DNA of 64,000 bases from Caldilineaceae bacterium (GTDB taxonomy: Bacteria; Chloroflexota; Anaerolineae; Caldilineales; Caldilineaceae): positions 1 to 64,000 of the forward strand of contig WTGY01000110.1 in NCBI GenBank assembly GCA_011523365.1, in the 5' to 3' direction. Made by a program: the position numbers and the translations under genes. The notes under the pieces are model-generated. The model searched no databases. It worked only from the letters and a program-made list of their open reading frames with translations, and had not been told where the DNA came from. This document shows, one piece after another, positions 19,970 through 28,473 of this stretch (within the stretch, counting starts at the first letter, position 1; each line of letters opens with the position of its first letter).

Positions 19970-20185
19970 CAGGGCAGGCAGCTACGGGGATTCGATGGGA
20001 CTGGCGGGACGTGGTCTGGCTGGACACTTTCGATCAGGCACCCGTCTCCAATGTCGACACACGGTCGATGAGGCATGGTGTAGGGGGGGCGTTGCGGGGG
20101 CGGAGCCCCCGCACAAGGGAGGGCCGAATAGGCCCGACCGCCCAGAAATGCAGCGGTCAGTAGATAGTGGTCAGTGGTCAGAGAA
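19970..20185 (+). repeat. Dispersed repeat, copy B
   Basis: This copy lacks the 5' half seen in copies A and C but keeps the GGCGGGACGTGGTCTGGCTG region and the core. Hairpin 1 is 20094-20101 with 20105-20112, followed by the GGGCC/GGCCC hairpin and the CCGCCC closing arm, then the GGTCAGTGGTCAG tail. The next 150 bp (to about 20330) still align with the sequence after copy C (for example GGACTGGACATGGC), so the unit may extend into the promoter of the M20 peptidase gene. It fills most of the gap 19857-20370. Confidence 0.88.
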
Positions 20186-20295
20186 GGCGCATCGTCTGCC
20201 TCAGAGCTTCAGAGGGACTGGACATGGCCCTGGTGCGACCCGAGGTAAAAGCGAGTTCGCCGCCATTTGGGGATGCACTCGCGTGAGCGTTTCTC

Positions 20296-20325
20296 TTGAC
20301 CAGCGGCCAGGCACTACAGTAGAAT
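20296..20325 (+). promoter_or_regulatory. Sigma-70 type promoter for the M20 peptidase gene
   Basis: TTGACC at 20296-20301, an 18-bp spacer, and TAGAAT at 20320-20325. The predicted start of transcription is about 38 nt before the ATG at 20371. The same block resembles sequence at 61737-61765 in front of the HxlR gene. Confidence 0.6.
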
Positions 20326-20370
20326 GCGCCGAAACGGCTGGAACCGATCCCACAACCAGGAGAGCAGAGC

Positions 20371-21753
20371 ATGGCAGATTACCAAAACTATCTCGAGTCC
20401 AACCAGGACCGTTTTCTAGAAGAGTTGCTTGACTTCCTGCGCATACCCAGCATTTCTGCGCTGCCAGAACGCGCCGAGGACGTGGAGCGTGCCGGCCACT
20501 GGGTCGCCAGGCGATTGAATGCTGCCGGTGTGGAGAACGTCGAGGTGCTGCCAACGGAAGGCCACCCTGTGGTTTACGGAGACTGGCTGCATGCGCCAGG
20601 CAAGCCTACAGTGATGATCTACGGACATTTCGACGTGCAGCCTGTCGACCCGGTTGAACTATGGACAGACCCGCCTTTCGAGCCCACGGTAAGAGAGGAG
20701 CGGGTCTATGCTCGCGGCGCATCTGACGACAAAGGGAACATGCTGGCGCCCATCCTTGCGGTTGAGGCTCTTTTGCAAAGCGAGGGGGCTGCGCCAGTCA
20801 ATTTGAAGTTTTGCTTCGAAGGCCAGGAGGAGATTGGAAGTCCACACATTCCTGCATTTATGCCGCCGCACAGGGGGCGCTTCGCCTGCGATCTAGCTGT
20901 CAGCGCCGATGGCGGGCAGTTCAGCGAGACCGAGCCGATCCTGCTCATGTCGCTGCGAGGCGTGTGCGGACTGCAGGTCGATGTGCATGGCGCATCGTCA
21001 GACCTCCACTCCGGGCTACACGGAGGCCGTATCCAGAATCCAATTCACGCTCTGACACAGATCCTGGGATCGTTGCGCAGGGCAAACGGCTCGGTAGCTG
21101 TTGAGGGTTTCTATGATGATGTGGTGGAGCTAACGGCCGAAGAGCGCGCCGCAATCGCGCGTGTCCCCTTTGACGGGGAGGAGTACCTAGAGGATCTGGG
21201 TTTAGATAATGAGTTTGGTGAACCTGGATACACGAACAGGGAGCGAGGCTGGGTTCGACCCACGCTGGAGATGAACGGCATCTGGGGCGGCTTCCAGGAG
21301 GAGGGCATCAAGACGGTACTTCCCAACTCAGCACACGCGAAGATCACCTGCCGCCTGGTGGCCGACCAGGATCCCGCGGGCATCATCGACTTGCTGAAGG
21401 AGCATATCACTCAGAAAGCGCCGCAAGGTGTCAAGGTAACAGTGACGCCGTTGTCAATTCTAGGTCGACCTTACAGCATAGCGGCGGACCACTGGGGCAA
21501 CCGGGCCGCGGCCGCCGTTCTGGAAGAGATGTACGGCCGTGAACCCTACCAGACCCGAAGCGGTGGCAGCATCCCCATCACCGGCGTCTTTCAGGAACAG
21601 CTAGGAGTGGACACTATCAGCTTCGGATTCGGCATCGAAGACGAGAATTTCCACGCGCCGGACGAGTTCTTCCGGCTGGCCAGTTTCCGCAAGAGCCAGA
21701 TTGCTTACTGCAAGCTGCTCCACAAACTTGGGGAGTCGTCCCCGCAAAACTGA
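20371..21753 (+). CDS. M20-family metallopeptidase (dipeptidase)
   Basis: A 460-residue zinc peptidase of the M20/M25/M40 family, closest in style to broad dipeptidases (CNDP-like). The metal and catalytic residues lie in MIYGHFDVQPVDP (about 90-102), ARGASDDKGN (about 115-124) and the general-base Glu in CFEGQEEIGSP (about 150-160). A late His is in ENFHAPDEFF. A dimerisation or lid domain occupies about 200-330. There is no signal peptide, so it is cytoplasmic. It probably releases amino acids from dipeptides taken up from outside. GGAGAG lies before the ATG, and a promoter lies at 20296-20325. Confidence 0.92.
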   Translation: MADYQNYLESNQDRFLEELLDFLRIPSISALPERAEDVERAGHWVARRLNAAGVENVEVLPTEGHPVVYGDWLHAPGKPTVMIYGHFDVQPVDPVELWTDPPFEPTVREERVYARGASDDKGNMLAPILAVEALLQSEGAAPVNLKFCFEGQEEIGSPHIPAFMPPHRGRFACDLAVSADGGQFSETEPILLMSLRGVCGLQVDVHGASSDLHSGLHGGRIQNPIHALTQILGSLRRANGSVAVEGFYDDVVELTAEERAAIARVPFDGEEYLEDLGLDNEFGEPGYTNRERGWVRPTLEMNGIWGGFQEEGIKTVLPNSAHAKITCRLVADQDPAGIIDLLKEHITQKAPQGVKVTVTPLSILGRPYSIAADHWGNRAAAAVLEEMYGREPYQTRSGGSIPITGVFQEQLGVDTISFGFGIEDENFHAPDEFFRLASFRKSQIAYCKLLHKLGESSPQN

Positions 21754-21783
21754 GGATTCAGCGATGGGCGGCACAGCAAAGGG

Positions 21784-22230
21784 TCAGGAGGCGAATTGAA
21801 ACCACAGTACTGTGTAGAGAACGCCGATCAGTGCGCCTACGTACACCTCTGTGGGAGAATGGCCGATCAGCTCTTTCAGTTCCTCTTCGCTGACGGGCTG
21901 ACCGGTGAAGAGCTCTCTCAGGATCTGATTCAGGACTTTCGCTTGCTTGCCGGCGGCTTGCCGCACGCCTGTGGCGTCGTACATGACGACAAGTGCGAAT
22001 ATGGCGGCCAAGGCAAATACGTCGCTGCGCGGGCCGGAGCGATAGCCGATTGCGGCGACGAGGCTGCAGACCATAGCCGCATGGCTGCTGGGCATGCCCC
22101 CAGCGCGAGCCAGCACGCGCAGGTCGAAGTCGCGCCGCAATACCCATTCGAAGAGAAACTTGTAGAGCTGCACGATGAGACCGGCAGACAGCGGAAGCCA
22201 GATGATTGAGCTGTTACCCAGTAGCTGCAT
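21784..22230 (-). CDS. Divergent PAP2 family (DUF212/YuiD) membrane protein
   Basis: A 148-residue protein with four or so hydrophobic segments. GGMPSSHAAMV (about 45-55) is the family's PSSH phosphatase motif and IGHSPTEVYVGALIGV at the C-terminus holds the second conserved His. Related proteins resemble lipid phosphate phosphatases, but their substrates are not established. The xseB gene ends 4 bp before it, so the two are co-transcribed; this pairing is probably by convenience rather than function. Confidence 0.87.
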   Translation of the reverse strand: MQLLGNSSIIWLPLSAGLIVQLYKFLFEWVLRRDFDLRVLARAGGMPSSHAAMVCSLVAAIGYRSGPRSDVFALAAIFALVVMYDATGVRQAAGKQAKVLNQILRELFTGQPVSEEELKELIGHSPTEVYVGALIGVLYTVLWFQFAS

Positions 22231-22234
22231 TTGT

Positions 22235-22486
22235 CTATGGGTCCGAGATATCGCTCAAATCAGTTAGGGTTCCGTCCGGCTCCCATTTCCTGACTCGAAG
22301 TTCGGCTTCTTCGAGCAGAACGCCGCAGCGGGCGGCCAGTTTCACGCCTGCTTCATACAGGTCCAGTGAATCGGCCAAGGGTAGATCGCTGGCTTCAAGT
22401 TTCTCCAGAATGGCTTGAAGTTGGGCATAGCTTTCTTCGTACGGGAGTTTGGGGGTTTGATCGGACACGCTGTTTTGGTTTTCCAT
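22235..22486 (-). CDS. xseB: Exodeoxyribonuclease VII small subunit
   Basis: About 83 residues. YEESYAQLQAILEKLEASDLPLADSLDLYEAGVKLAARC is the coiled-coil XseB signature (split here for quoting: it starts YEESYAQLQ and ends YEAGVKLA). Several copies bind one XseA to form the enzyme that trims single-stranded DNA. I chose the ATG at 22486 because AAAGGA precedes it by 7 nt; a frame from 22519 is longer but has no ribosome site. The large-subunit gene xseA, often adjacent, is not in the window. Confidence 0.9.
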   Translation of the reverse strand: MENQNSVSDQTPKLPYEESYAQLQAILEKLEASDLPLADSLDLYEAGVKLAARCGVLLEEAELRVRKWEPDGTLTDLSDISDP

Positions 22487-22719
22487 TTCGTTCCTTTCGG
22501 TACCGGCCAATTTTGGCATCAGTATATCAGAGAGAGCACAGGTTTCGGCAATGGAAAAGCGGGCCCCATGATTCGAACTTTGTCCTGAGCAGGATTGGCG
22601 CAGTTCAGGCCGTACGCAGTAGAATCCGGCACAATCACAGAGATGGATTCCGTCGGCTTTTTGGTGGCCGACTTCAGGAAGAGCTCACCGGAATCAAGGG
22701 TTGTACGATGGAGGACCAG

Positions 22720-23550
22720 ATGTCCGACAACCACCAATATCGACCGGTAGTAGTGATAGTTGAACCGGACCTCTTTTTTTCGGTCAGGCTGGAGGACGTT
22801 GTACGGGCGGCAGGCGGCGACCCATACACCGTCGACGAAGCCGACCAGTTTGTGGAGGCGGTAGCACGAACCTTCCCAGTGCTAGCCCTGCTGGATCTGA
22901 AGACACCCGGAGACTGGGAAGCGGCCGTTCGTGAATGCAAAGTGAAGCCGCACACGCGCCTGGTACCGATCTTTGCGTTCGGAAGCCACGTCGACGTGAA
23001 GACGCTGCAGCGCGCCCGCAGAGCGGGGGCAGACCATGCCTGGGCACGCAGCAGAATGATGGAGGAACTGGTGGCGGTAGTTGACCGGCACATACACCCG
23101 CCGGTTCGTCATCTGGAAGGCTGTGCAGATTCGCCCAGCCGCGCCGCGGTAGCCGGATTACTTACCTTCAATGAGGGGGATTATTTCGAACAGCATGAAT
23201 ACCTGGAGCTGGCGTGGAACGAGGAAACTCGTGCGGTTCGCGATCTGTACCAGGGGATCTTGCAGGTAGGGGTGGCTTTTCTTCAGATGGAGCGTGGAAA
23301 CCGACGCGGGGCCCTGAAGATGTTTCGCCGCGGCCTGCCGAAGTTACGCGGACTGGCCGACGTGTGCCAGGGGATCGAGGTGGGGGCATTTCGTGCGGCA
23401 TCCGAGCAGATTCATCGCGAGCTGTCTGAGTTGGATTCGGACGAACCTGTTGAGGAATCAAGGTATTCCTTTCCCAAGGTGGAGTTTGACAATCCTTACG
23501 GAGCAACCAGGCCTGACGATCTTGGGATTATCCTTCCGGACGAAGGCTAG
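22720..23550 (+). CDS. Degenerate receiver-like domain fused to a DUF309 domain
   Basis: About 276 residues. Residues 8-125 follow the receiver fold (VVVIVEPD, then LLDLKTP with D59, then FAFGSH) but the usual Thr/Ser after strand 4 is Gly and the Lys after strand 5 is missing (HAWARSR), so normal phosphorylation switching is doubtful. Residues about 148-215 are a DUF309 domain (FNEGDYFEQHEYLELAW and YQGILQVGVAFLQMERGN). The role of DUF309 is not established. I chose the ATG at 22720 with GGAGG 5 nt upstream; ATG at 22708 is an alternative. The gene is convergent with the operon ending at 23660. Confidence 0.82.
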   Translation: MSDNHQYRPVVVIVEPDLFFSVRLEDVVRAAGGDPYTVDEADQFVEAVARTFPVLALLDLKTPGDWEAAVRECKVKPHTRLVPIFAFGSHVDVKTLQRARRAGADHAWARSRMMEELVAVVDRHIHPPVRHLEGCADSPSRAAVAGLLTFNEGDYFEQHEYLELAWNEETRAVRDLYQGILQVGVAFLQMERGNRRGALKMFRRGLPKLRGLADVCQGIEVGAFRAASEQIHRELSELDSDEPVEESRYSFPKVEFDNPYGATRPDDLGIILPDEG

Positions 23551-23659
23551 TGGAATCGGCTTGGGAAGTTTCGTCACTTGTCGAAAGCCGGTGGGTCTCT
23601 TCATCTTGCTCAAGGGTAAAGCCGGGAATCTTTTGGGAGGGAGGGGAACCGGGAAACCT

Positions 23660-23989
23660 CTACTCTATTTGATCCAGCCGGCGTCCTTGCTGCGACAGGT
23701 AAAGAGTGGCCGCAGGGAACTTATGGTTGCTGAGCAGGAGGCCTTGCTCCTCCAGCCCCTGGACATCCTGCAACGGGACCTGGGTCGCGTCACCGTATAG
23801 AGGATGGAGACGGTATTCCTTGCCTCCGTCCAGATAGCGGTGGGACTTCAGCGTGGCGCCGTCCAGTAGCGATCGCAGGATCTGTTTCTGTACGGGGGAT
23901 AGCTCTCCTTGAGAGGAGGGGGGCCTGAGGGTCCTGCTTGCGGTCAACAGTGCTTCGCGCAACTTCGCGACGGCGGAGCGAAGTATCAT
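23660..23989 (-). CDS. Uncharacterised protein, last gene of a radical-SAM operon
   Basis: A 109-residue soluble protein that I do not recognise. It has an N-terminal helix (SAVAKLREALLTAS), a central segment that could be a small winged-helix (PVQKQILRSLLDGATLKS) and a C-terminal LYLSQQGRRLDQIE. Its ATG overlaps the TGA of the preceding small gene as ATGA, so it is very likely translated with it. That overlap and the tight spacing to the radical-SAM gene are the main evidence that the gene is real. Confidence 0.7.
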   Translation of the reverse strand: MILRSAVAKLREALLTASRTLRPPSSQGELSPVQKQILRSLLDGATLKSHRYLDGGKEYRLHPLYGDATQVPLQDVQGLEEQGLLLSNHKFPAATLYLSQQGRRLDQIE

Positions 23990-24192
23990 CCCAGTTCGTG
24001 GACGTGCTCTTGCAGCTTGCGCTGGCTGATCTTTTTGTACTTTTCGGCTCTGATCTGGGACATCTCTTCATCTGTCAGACGCAGACGCAGAATGTCGAGA
24101 GCGTCTTCGGGGCTCTGACCGTAGGCAAGCTTTTTCTTGCCGTTCTTCATGTCAAACAAGTACATGTAGTGGGGATTGGAAAAGCTGCTCAT
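23986..24192 (-). CDS. Small uncharacterised charged protein between radical SAM enzyme and a second small gene
   Basis: A 68-residue protein, Lys- and Glu-rich, with no Cys, no signal and a predicted helical C-terminus (EDALDILRLRLTDEE and EKYKKISQRKLQEHV). The N-terminus NPHYMYLFDMKNGKKKLAYG looks like a short beta hairpin. It starts 3 bp after the radical-SAM stop and overlaps the next gene by 4 bp. It may be a partner or adaptor of the radical-SAM enzyme. A modified-peptide precursor is possible but the composition is not typical. Confidence 0.72.
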   Translation of the reverse strand: MSSFSNPHYMYLFDMKNGKKKLAYGQSPEDALDILRLRLTDEEMSQIRAEKYKKISQRKLQEHVHELG

Positions 24193-24195
24193 TGG

Positions 24196-25653
24196 TCAGG
24201 CCTTGACCAGCGCCTGCTGGTACATGCCGTCGTAGCCCCGCTGCTGCTGCTCCTCAGTCAGGCCGCGATTCACTTCCGCATCGAACTTGCCGGCTAGCAA
24301 TTCGCGGTAGAAGCCGTAGTTGACGCCCTTTACCTTTTCATCATCCGGGAAGCGGTGGTAGTTGTCCTTGCTCATCAGGCTCTTTCCTTCGGCGATCAAC
24401 TGAAAGCCCAGTGCCGAGCCGGGATAGGGCGCGTAGTAGGAGATGGACGGGAACACACGCTTCATGCGCTTGAGCATGCGCATTGTTTTGAAGGCGTCTT
24501 CGTCCGTTTCGCCTGGAATGCCGAGCATGATGTTCGACCAGAAGACAGGCGGTTCTTTTCCTTCCGCCACCATCTCATCCCCAAGGCGGTTGACGAGGTC
24601 GATGGCGAAGTTGTTGTCCTCCTCAGTGCACTCCTTGTTGAGGAGTTTCAGTATGCGATCACTACCCGACTCAAAGCCGATGGAGATCAGGTTCCAGTTC
24701 GTCTCGCGCACCAAGGCGGTGAACAGATCGGGCCATTGACGCACCGTGTCGGCACGGCCGGCTGCCCAGTAGGGCCACAGTTTATTGGCGCGGCGGGGGT
24801 ACTCTTCGATCCACTCCTGCAGCCATTTGGGGTTCTGGAAGAACATAGAGTCGTGGATCACAACTGAGCCCACCCCGTACTTTTCGTCGAGGGCGTTGAG
24901 TTCGTCGATCACCATGGAAACAGGGCGGCGTCCCATGTTGGGGATGTAGGATGCCTCATTGCAGAACACGCATTGCCAGGGGCAGACCCGGCTGGTAATG
25001 ATTGTGGCGACAGGCGGAGGTCCCCAGCCGCACTCCGGCTCCATCGGCCAGTTGAAGTTTCGCTCCAGCTTCAGGGCACGCACCGCCCTCCTGGGCCGGG
25101 CGTTGGCGAGCGCCTCCTTCCAGTTGGCAGGTTTGGGCCACAGCTCGCGGTCAATCTCCGGCCAGTCGGCCATTGAACGGGAGCCCTTTCCAAGGAACAC
25201 TCTAGGAAAGCTTCCAGGGTCCCGAACCAGATCTACTATGATCTCTTCACCGGCGCCCTGGCAGATCTTGTCGAAGGCATCAGCCTCAGCCATTTCTTCC
25301 GGCGCGACCGTTGCGTGCATGCCGCCGGCCAGTACCAGGCCGTCGGGGTTGATCTCCTTGAAGATCTGAGCGGCTTTCAGGGCGACAGGAAAGGTGTAGC
25401 TGCGCACGTTCATCAGGGCCATTTTGTAGCCACGAAGTTTCGGCGCCAGCTGCTCCCATGAAGTGACGGCACGCGTGGAGACGATGTCGGTCTTCAGGCC
25501 GTGCTGGTGCATGATCGTACGCAAAAGCCCCAGCCCGTGGTCCTGCCACTGTTCGTGGGGGCCCCGGGGATAGACCAGATCACCTAGATCGCCCAAATCG
25601 ATCCAGATGATGTCGCTCTCACGTTTCCCGCTAACCTGCCGGTTCAATTTCAA
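24196..25653 (-). CDS. B12-binding domain radical SAM enzyme
   Basis: About 485 residues. The N-terminal part (about 15-165) resembles a cobalamin-binding fold (MALMNVRSYTFP, LVLAGGMHATVAPEE), though without an obvious DxHxxG motif. The radical SAM core has the cluster motif CPWQCVFC (C-x3-C-x2-C, about residues 235-242), and ends with LGIPGETDEDAFKTM. I chose TTG at 25653 since GGAGG lies 8 nt upstream; a TTG at 25668 is also in frame but lacks spacing. Relatives methylate or rearrange unreactive carbons. The product here is unknown. Two small genes follow without gap. Confidence 0.85.
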   Translation of the reverse strand: MKLNRQVSGKRESDIIWIDLGDLGDLVYPRGPHEQWQDHGLGLLRTIMHQHGLKTDIVSTRAVTSWEQLAPKLRGYKMALMNVRSYTFPVALKAAQIFKEINPDGLVLAGGMHATVAPEEMAEADAFDKICQGAGEEIIVDLVRDPGSFPRVFLGKGSRSMADWPEIDRELWPKPANWKEALANARPRRAVRALKLERNFNWPMEPECGWGPPPVATIITSRVCPWQCVFCNEASYIPNMGRRPVSMVIDELNALDEKYGVGSVVIHDSMFFQNPKWLQEWIEEYPRRANKLWPYWAAGRADTVRQWPDLFTALVRETNWNLISIGFESGSDRILKLLNKECTEEDNNFAIDLVNRLGDEMVAEGKEPPVFWSNIMLGIPGETDEDAFKTMRMLKRMKRVFPSISYYAPYPGSALGFQLIAEGKSLMSKDNYHRFPDDEKVKGVNYGFYRELLAGKFDAEVNRGLTEEQQQRGYDGMYQQALVKA

Positions 25654-25759
25654 CGGATGCTCCTCCAACTTCCAATACGGACCGAGTCAGACTCCTCGAA
25701 ACTGCTGACTCTCGGCATGTCGCCAACTCTCTGATCGCCCGAATAGGCAATGAGAGATC

Positions 25760-26131
25760 TTACATGCTGGCATATTTACCGACCGATTCGTCGATCTCAT
25801 CAGCCCAGGCATCGATGCCTCCGGCCATACTGACAGCATTTGACCAGCCCTGTTGACGCAGAAATACGGTTACCTGTGCGCTTCGCAGTCCTTTATGGCA
25901 GAACAGGACCACCTCCAATTCCTTGTTCTGGCGTATGTCCTCCGGTATGGCGTCGAGACGCCGCTCGCGAAGCTCGCTCAGGGGCAAGTTGATGAAATCT
26001 GCATCAGGGAGACTTGCGAGTTCAAGTTCATTGGGTTCACGCACGTCGACCAGCAGGAATTCGCTATCGTCCTTCTGTTTAGCGGCGACATCGTGCACGC
26101 TGATTTCCGGAGCGCCATACGGGTTGGGCAT
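25760..26131 (-). CDS. Rhodanese-like domain protein
   Basis: A 123-residue single-domain rhodanese. The start ISVHDVAAKQKDDSEFLLVDVREPNE is typical, and the active-site loop is CHKGLRS with the catalytic Cys near residue 80. It can carry persulfide sulfur. Its position between a radical-SAM operon and the Fe-S carrier and molybdopterin genes suggests a role in sulfur supply, but that is inference. No clear ribosome site is seen before the ATG. Confidence 0.87.
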   Translation of the reverse strand: MPNPYGAPEISVHDVAAKQKDDSEFLLVDVREPNELELASLPDADFINLPLSELRERRLDAIPEDIRQNKELEVVLFCHKGLRSAQVTVFLRQQGWSNAVSMAGGIDAWADEIDESVGKYASM

Positions 26132-26219
26132 CGTCTTGACTCACGTTTTCTTGTACCTGCCGGCCAGGAAGGAGAATAGGGAAAGGAGTTCCGGGGACGG
26201 GGGATCACCCGCTTTGCCT

Positions 26220-26612
26220 TCAGAAGTCTTCGGGATCGATGGGTTGACGGCCACCGAAACCGGCGTTGACGTCGTGCCAGAATGAGAGATCCTCTTCGCC
26301 ATGCTTCCAGCAGAGATAGACTTCGCGCCCGTTGCGAATTGACAGAAAATCAATAAGGCCCTTGTCGATATCCTTCACAAGGATTCCCATCTTCAGGATA
26401 CCCTTTACCCCTGTTTCCAGCTTGTCGAACTGGGAGTAAACGGAACCTGCCGCGGCGTTGCCGCCGTTTTGGGCAGCCTTCTGCAGCACGGGCCAGATTT
26501 CCGGTCGCAGACGGAGAATCTCACTGCGCGCCTCCTGAACCTGCGACATCAGGGCCTTAACGACCGGAAGTGCGGCTCTCGCCTCATTCAAGGTGTAATA
26601 GCGGGCCTGCAT
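26220..26612 (-). CDS. DUF2203 family protein
   Basis: A 130-residue protein. YYTLNEARAALPVVKALM at the N-terminus, and GILVKDIDKGLIDF, GREVYLCWKHGEED and WHDVNAGFGGRQPI at the C-terminus are the family's signatures. Function is unknown; the conserved Cys, His, Trp and Asp residues suggest a metal or ligand site. GGAG lies 4 nt before the ATG. It is transcribed in the same direction as the Fe-S carrier gene upstream. Confidence 0.85.
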   Translation of the reverse strand: MQARYYTLNEARAALPVVKALMSQVQEARSEILRLRPEIWPVLQKAAQNGGNAAAGSVYSQFDKLETGVKGILKMGILVKDIDKGLIDFLSIRNGREVYLCWKHGEEDLSFWHDVNAGFGGRQPIDPEDF

Positions 26613-26736
26613 AGTGCTCCAACCCGGTCAGGGCAAAGTGGAAAGACCAGGTTGCTCGCCCAAGCACTGTGACGAACAACCTGTTGGTTTCCGAACTCTA
26701 CTTTCCCTCTGCCGACTCACATCGTCAGGTCAACGA

Positions 26737-27153
26737 CTAGTGTCCGCAGCCACTGCCGCAGCCCGCGCCGGCCGACGCGCCAGCCGGAGCGCCGTTGGTA
26801 CGAAAGCTGCTTCCGCAACCGCAGGAACTGACGGCATTGGGATTCTCAATGTGGAATCCCCCGCCCATAAGGTTGTCGATGTAGTCGATGCTGGAGCCGC
26901 CGACATAGAAGAAGCTGGTCGGATCGACAACGACGCGCAGGCCAAACTGCTCAAAGACCTGATCAGCTTCCTGGATGTCGTCGTCAAAGGTCATGCCGTA
27001 CTGCATGCCTCCGCAGCCGCCGCCCTTGACAAAGACTCGCAGTGCGTGCGACTCCCGCAGGCCCTTCTGCTCGAGGATGCCGCCCAACTTCTCGGCAGCC
27101 ATCTCCGTAAGCGTAATTTCCTTCGTTGCCGTGTCGGTCAGAGAAATGTCCAT
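26737..27153 (-). CDS. A-type Fe-S cluster carrier (HesB/IscA/ErpA family)
   Basis: A 138-residue protein. The three cluster-binding Cys are in GGGCGGMQYG (about residue 47) and SSCGCGSSF (about residues 110-112). An unusual C-terminal tail (about 116-138) is Gly/Ala-rich and ends GCGSGCGH with two more Cys and a His. GAGGAG lies 7 nt before the ATG. It takes 2Fe-2S or 4Fe-4S clusters from a scaffold to targets. The neighbouring MoaA has two 4Fe-4S clusters, and the SufR-like regulator senses clusters, which fits a local Fe-S theme. Confidence 0.92.
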   Translation of the reverse strand: MDISLTDTATKEITLTEMAAEKLGGILEQKGLRESHALRVFVKGGGCGGMQYGMTFDDDIQEADQVFEQFGLRVVVDPTSFFYVGGSSIDYIDNLMGGGFHIENPNAVSSCGCGSSFRTNGAPAGASAGAGCGSGCGH

Positions 27154-27308
27154 CGGAATCTCCTCAAAAGAATTGATAAATGTGACTTGAAGTCCTAGTC
27201 TGAACTCTCACCAGTGTGCTGATTCTTCGGCCTCAGAACGGGCCTTAAGCTAGACTGCTCTCACTCTCAACTTCGAGTAGGCCTGTGACGGCCCCCTTCT
27301 CCTGAAAG

Positions 27309-28439
27309 TCAGCCGCCAATCTGGTTCATGGCCCGGTTTTCGGCGAAGACGCCGGATTCCAGTCCATGGCCCCACGGCTTATGGAACGCTCCGTCCTTCA
27401 TCAACTCTCGTATCTTATCGAAATCAGCACCGCTGCGCAAAGGAGACAGCAGGTCTACTTCGTCATCACGCAGAAGGCAGAGCCGCAGTTTTCCGTCTGC
27501 AGTGAGACGTACGCGGCCGCAGCCCTGGCAGAATGGTTCAGTTACGCTGCTGATGAAGCCGAGCGTGCCGGCGGCGCCTGGGATGCGAAACGGGCGGCTG
27601 GGGTCGACAAAGTCGTAACTGGCCTCTTCAAGCTCGCCGAAGACCGACTCGACATTCTGGCGGATCTCTCTGAACGAGACGACATGGCTTAACTGGAAGT
27701 CGCTGACCTCCCCGAACGGCATCATTTCAATGAAGCGGACTTCCCAGTCGTTTTCCATCGTCAGAGCGGCCAGATCGATGACGTCCTCTTCGTTAAAGCC
27801 GCGGGTCACCACGCAGTTGAGTTTAATGGGGCGCAGCCCAGCCCTTTCAGAAGCCTCGATTCCGCGCCACACGTCATCAATGTCCCCCCAGCGCGTAATG
27901 CGGCGGAAGCGATCAGGATCGATCGTGTCGATGCTGATGTTAACCCTGTCCAGCCCGGCATCGGCCAGAGGTTGTGCAAGCTCCTGCAGGAGCAGGGCAT
28001 TGGTTGTCATGGCCACATCGCGAATGCCCGGAACACTGGAAATCCGGTGTACCAGATCCACTACGCCGGGACGGATAGTCGGCTCGCCGCCGGTAAGGCG
28101 AATCTTGTCCACACCGAGGCTGGCGGCGACATTGACCAGGAAGATAATCTCGTCGTCGGACATCAGTTCGTGACGCGGGCGGAACTGCATATGCTCCGGC
28201 ATGCAATATACGCAACGCAAATTGCAGGCGTCGGTCAGACTGATGCGCAAGTAGCGGACGCGTCGCCCATAGCTATCGTGGGTAGGCTCTGTCATCGAAA
28301 CCAGCTCTTCCGCGCCGGGCGGAGGCGACAGGGTTACGCTGCCGTATCTGGTTCGATGTTTGTGCCCGTTCTGCCCGGCTACCGCCGCTTCGGTTAGAGG
28401 CAGTTCCTGCAGATTCGGATCGCGTAATGTCGTCGGCAT
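27309..28439 (-). CDS. moaA: GTP 3',8-cyclase, molybdenum cofactor synthesis
   Basis: A 376-residue radical SAM enzyme. The first cluster motif is CNLRCVYCMP (about residues 75-84). The second is CQGCGRVRLTADGKLRLC (about 296-313), which binds the 4Fe-4S cluster that holds GTP. The C-terminal Gly-Gly (NQIGG) needed for activity is present. It turns GTP into 3',8-cH2GTP, the first step of molybdopterin. The N-terminal 48 residues are an extension; translation could instead start at the Met in VSMTEPTH. No other moa genes are in view. Confidence 0.95.
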   Translation of the reverse strand: MPTTLRDPNLQELPLTEAAVAGQNGHKHRTRYGSVTLSPPPGAEELVSMTEPTHDSYGRRVRYLRISLTDACNLRCVYCMPEHMQFRPRHELMSDDEIIFLVNVAASLGVDKIRLTGGEPTIRPGVVDLVHRISSVPGIRDVAMTTNALLLQELAQPLADAGLDRVNISIDTIDPDRFRRITRWGDIDDVWRGIEASERAGLRPIKLNCVVTRGFNEEDVIDLAALTMENDWEVRFIEMMPFGEVSDFQLSHVVSFREIRQNVESVFGELEEASYDFVDPSRPFRIPGAAGTLGFISSVTEPFCQGCGRVRLTADGKLRLCLLRDDEVDLLSPLRSGADFDKIRELMKDGAFHKPWGHGLESGVFAENRAMNQIGG

Positions 28440-28473
28440 GCTTGCAGATTCCCCGTGGGATCCGATCGTAATC

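Noticed and set aside
19857-20027. N-terminal extension of the chorismate mutase frame
   Set aside because: The extra 57 residues are translated from repeat copy B; the ATG at 19856 has its own ribosome site.
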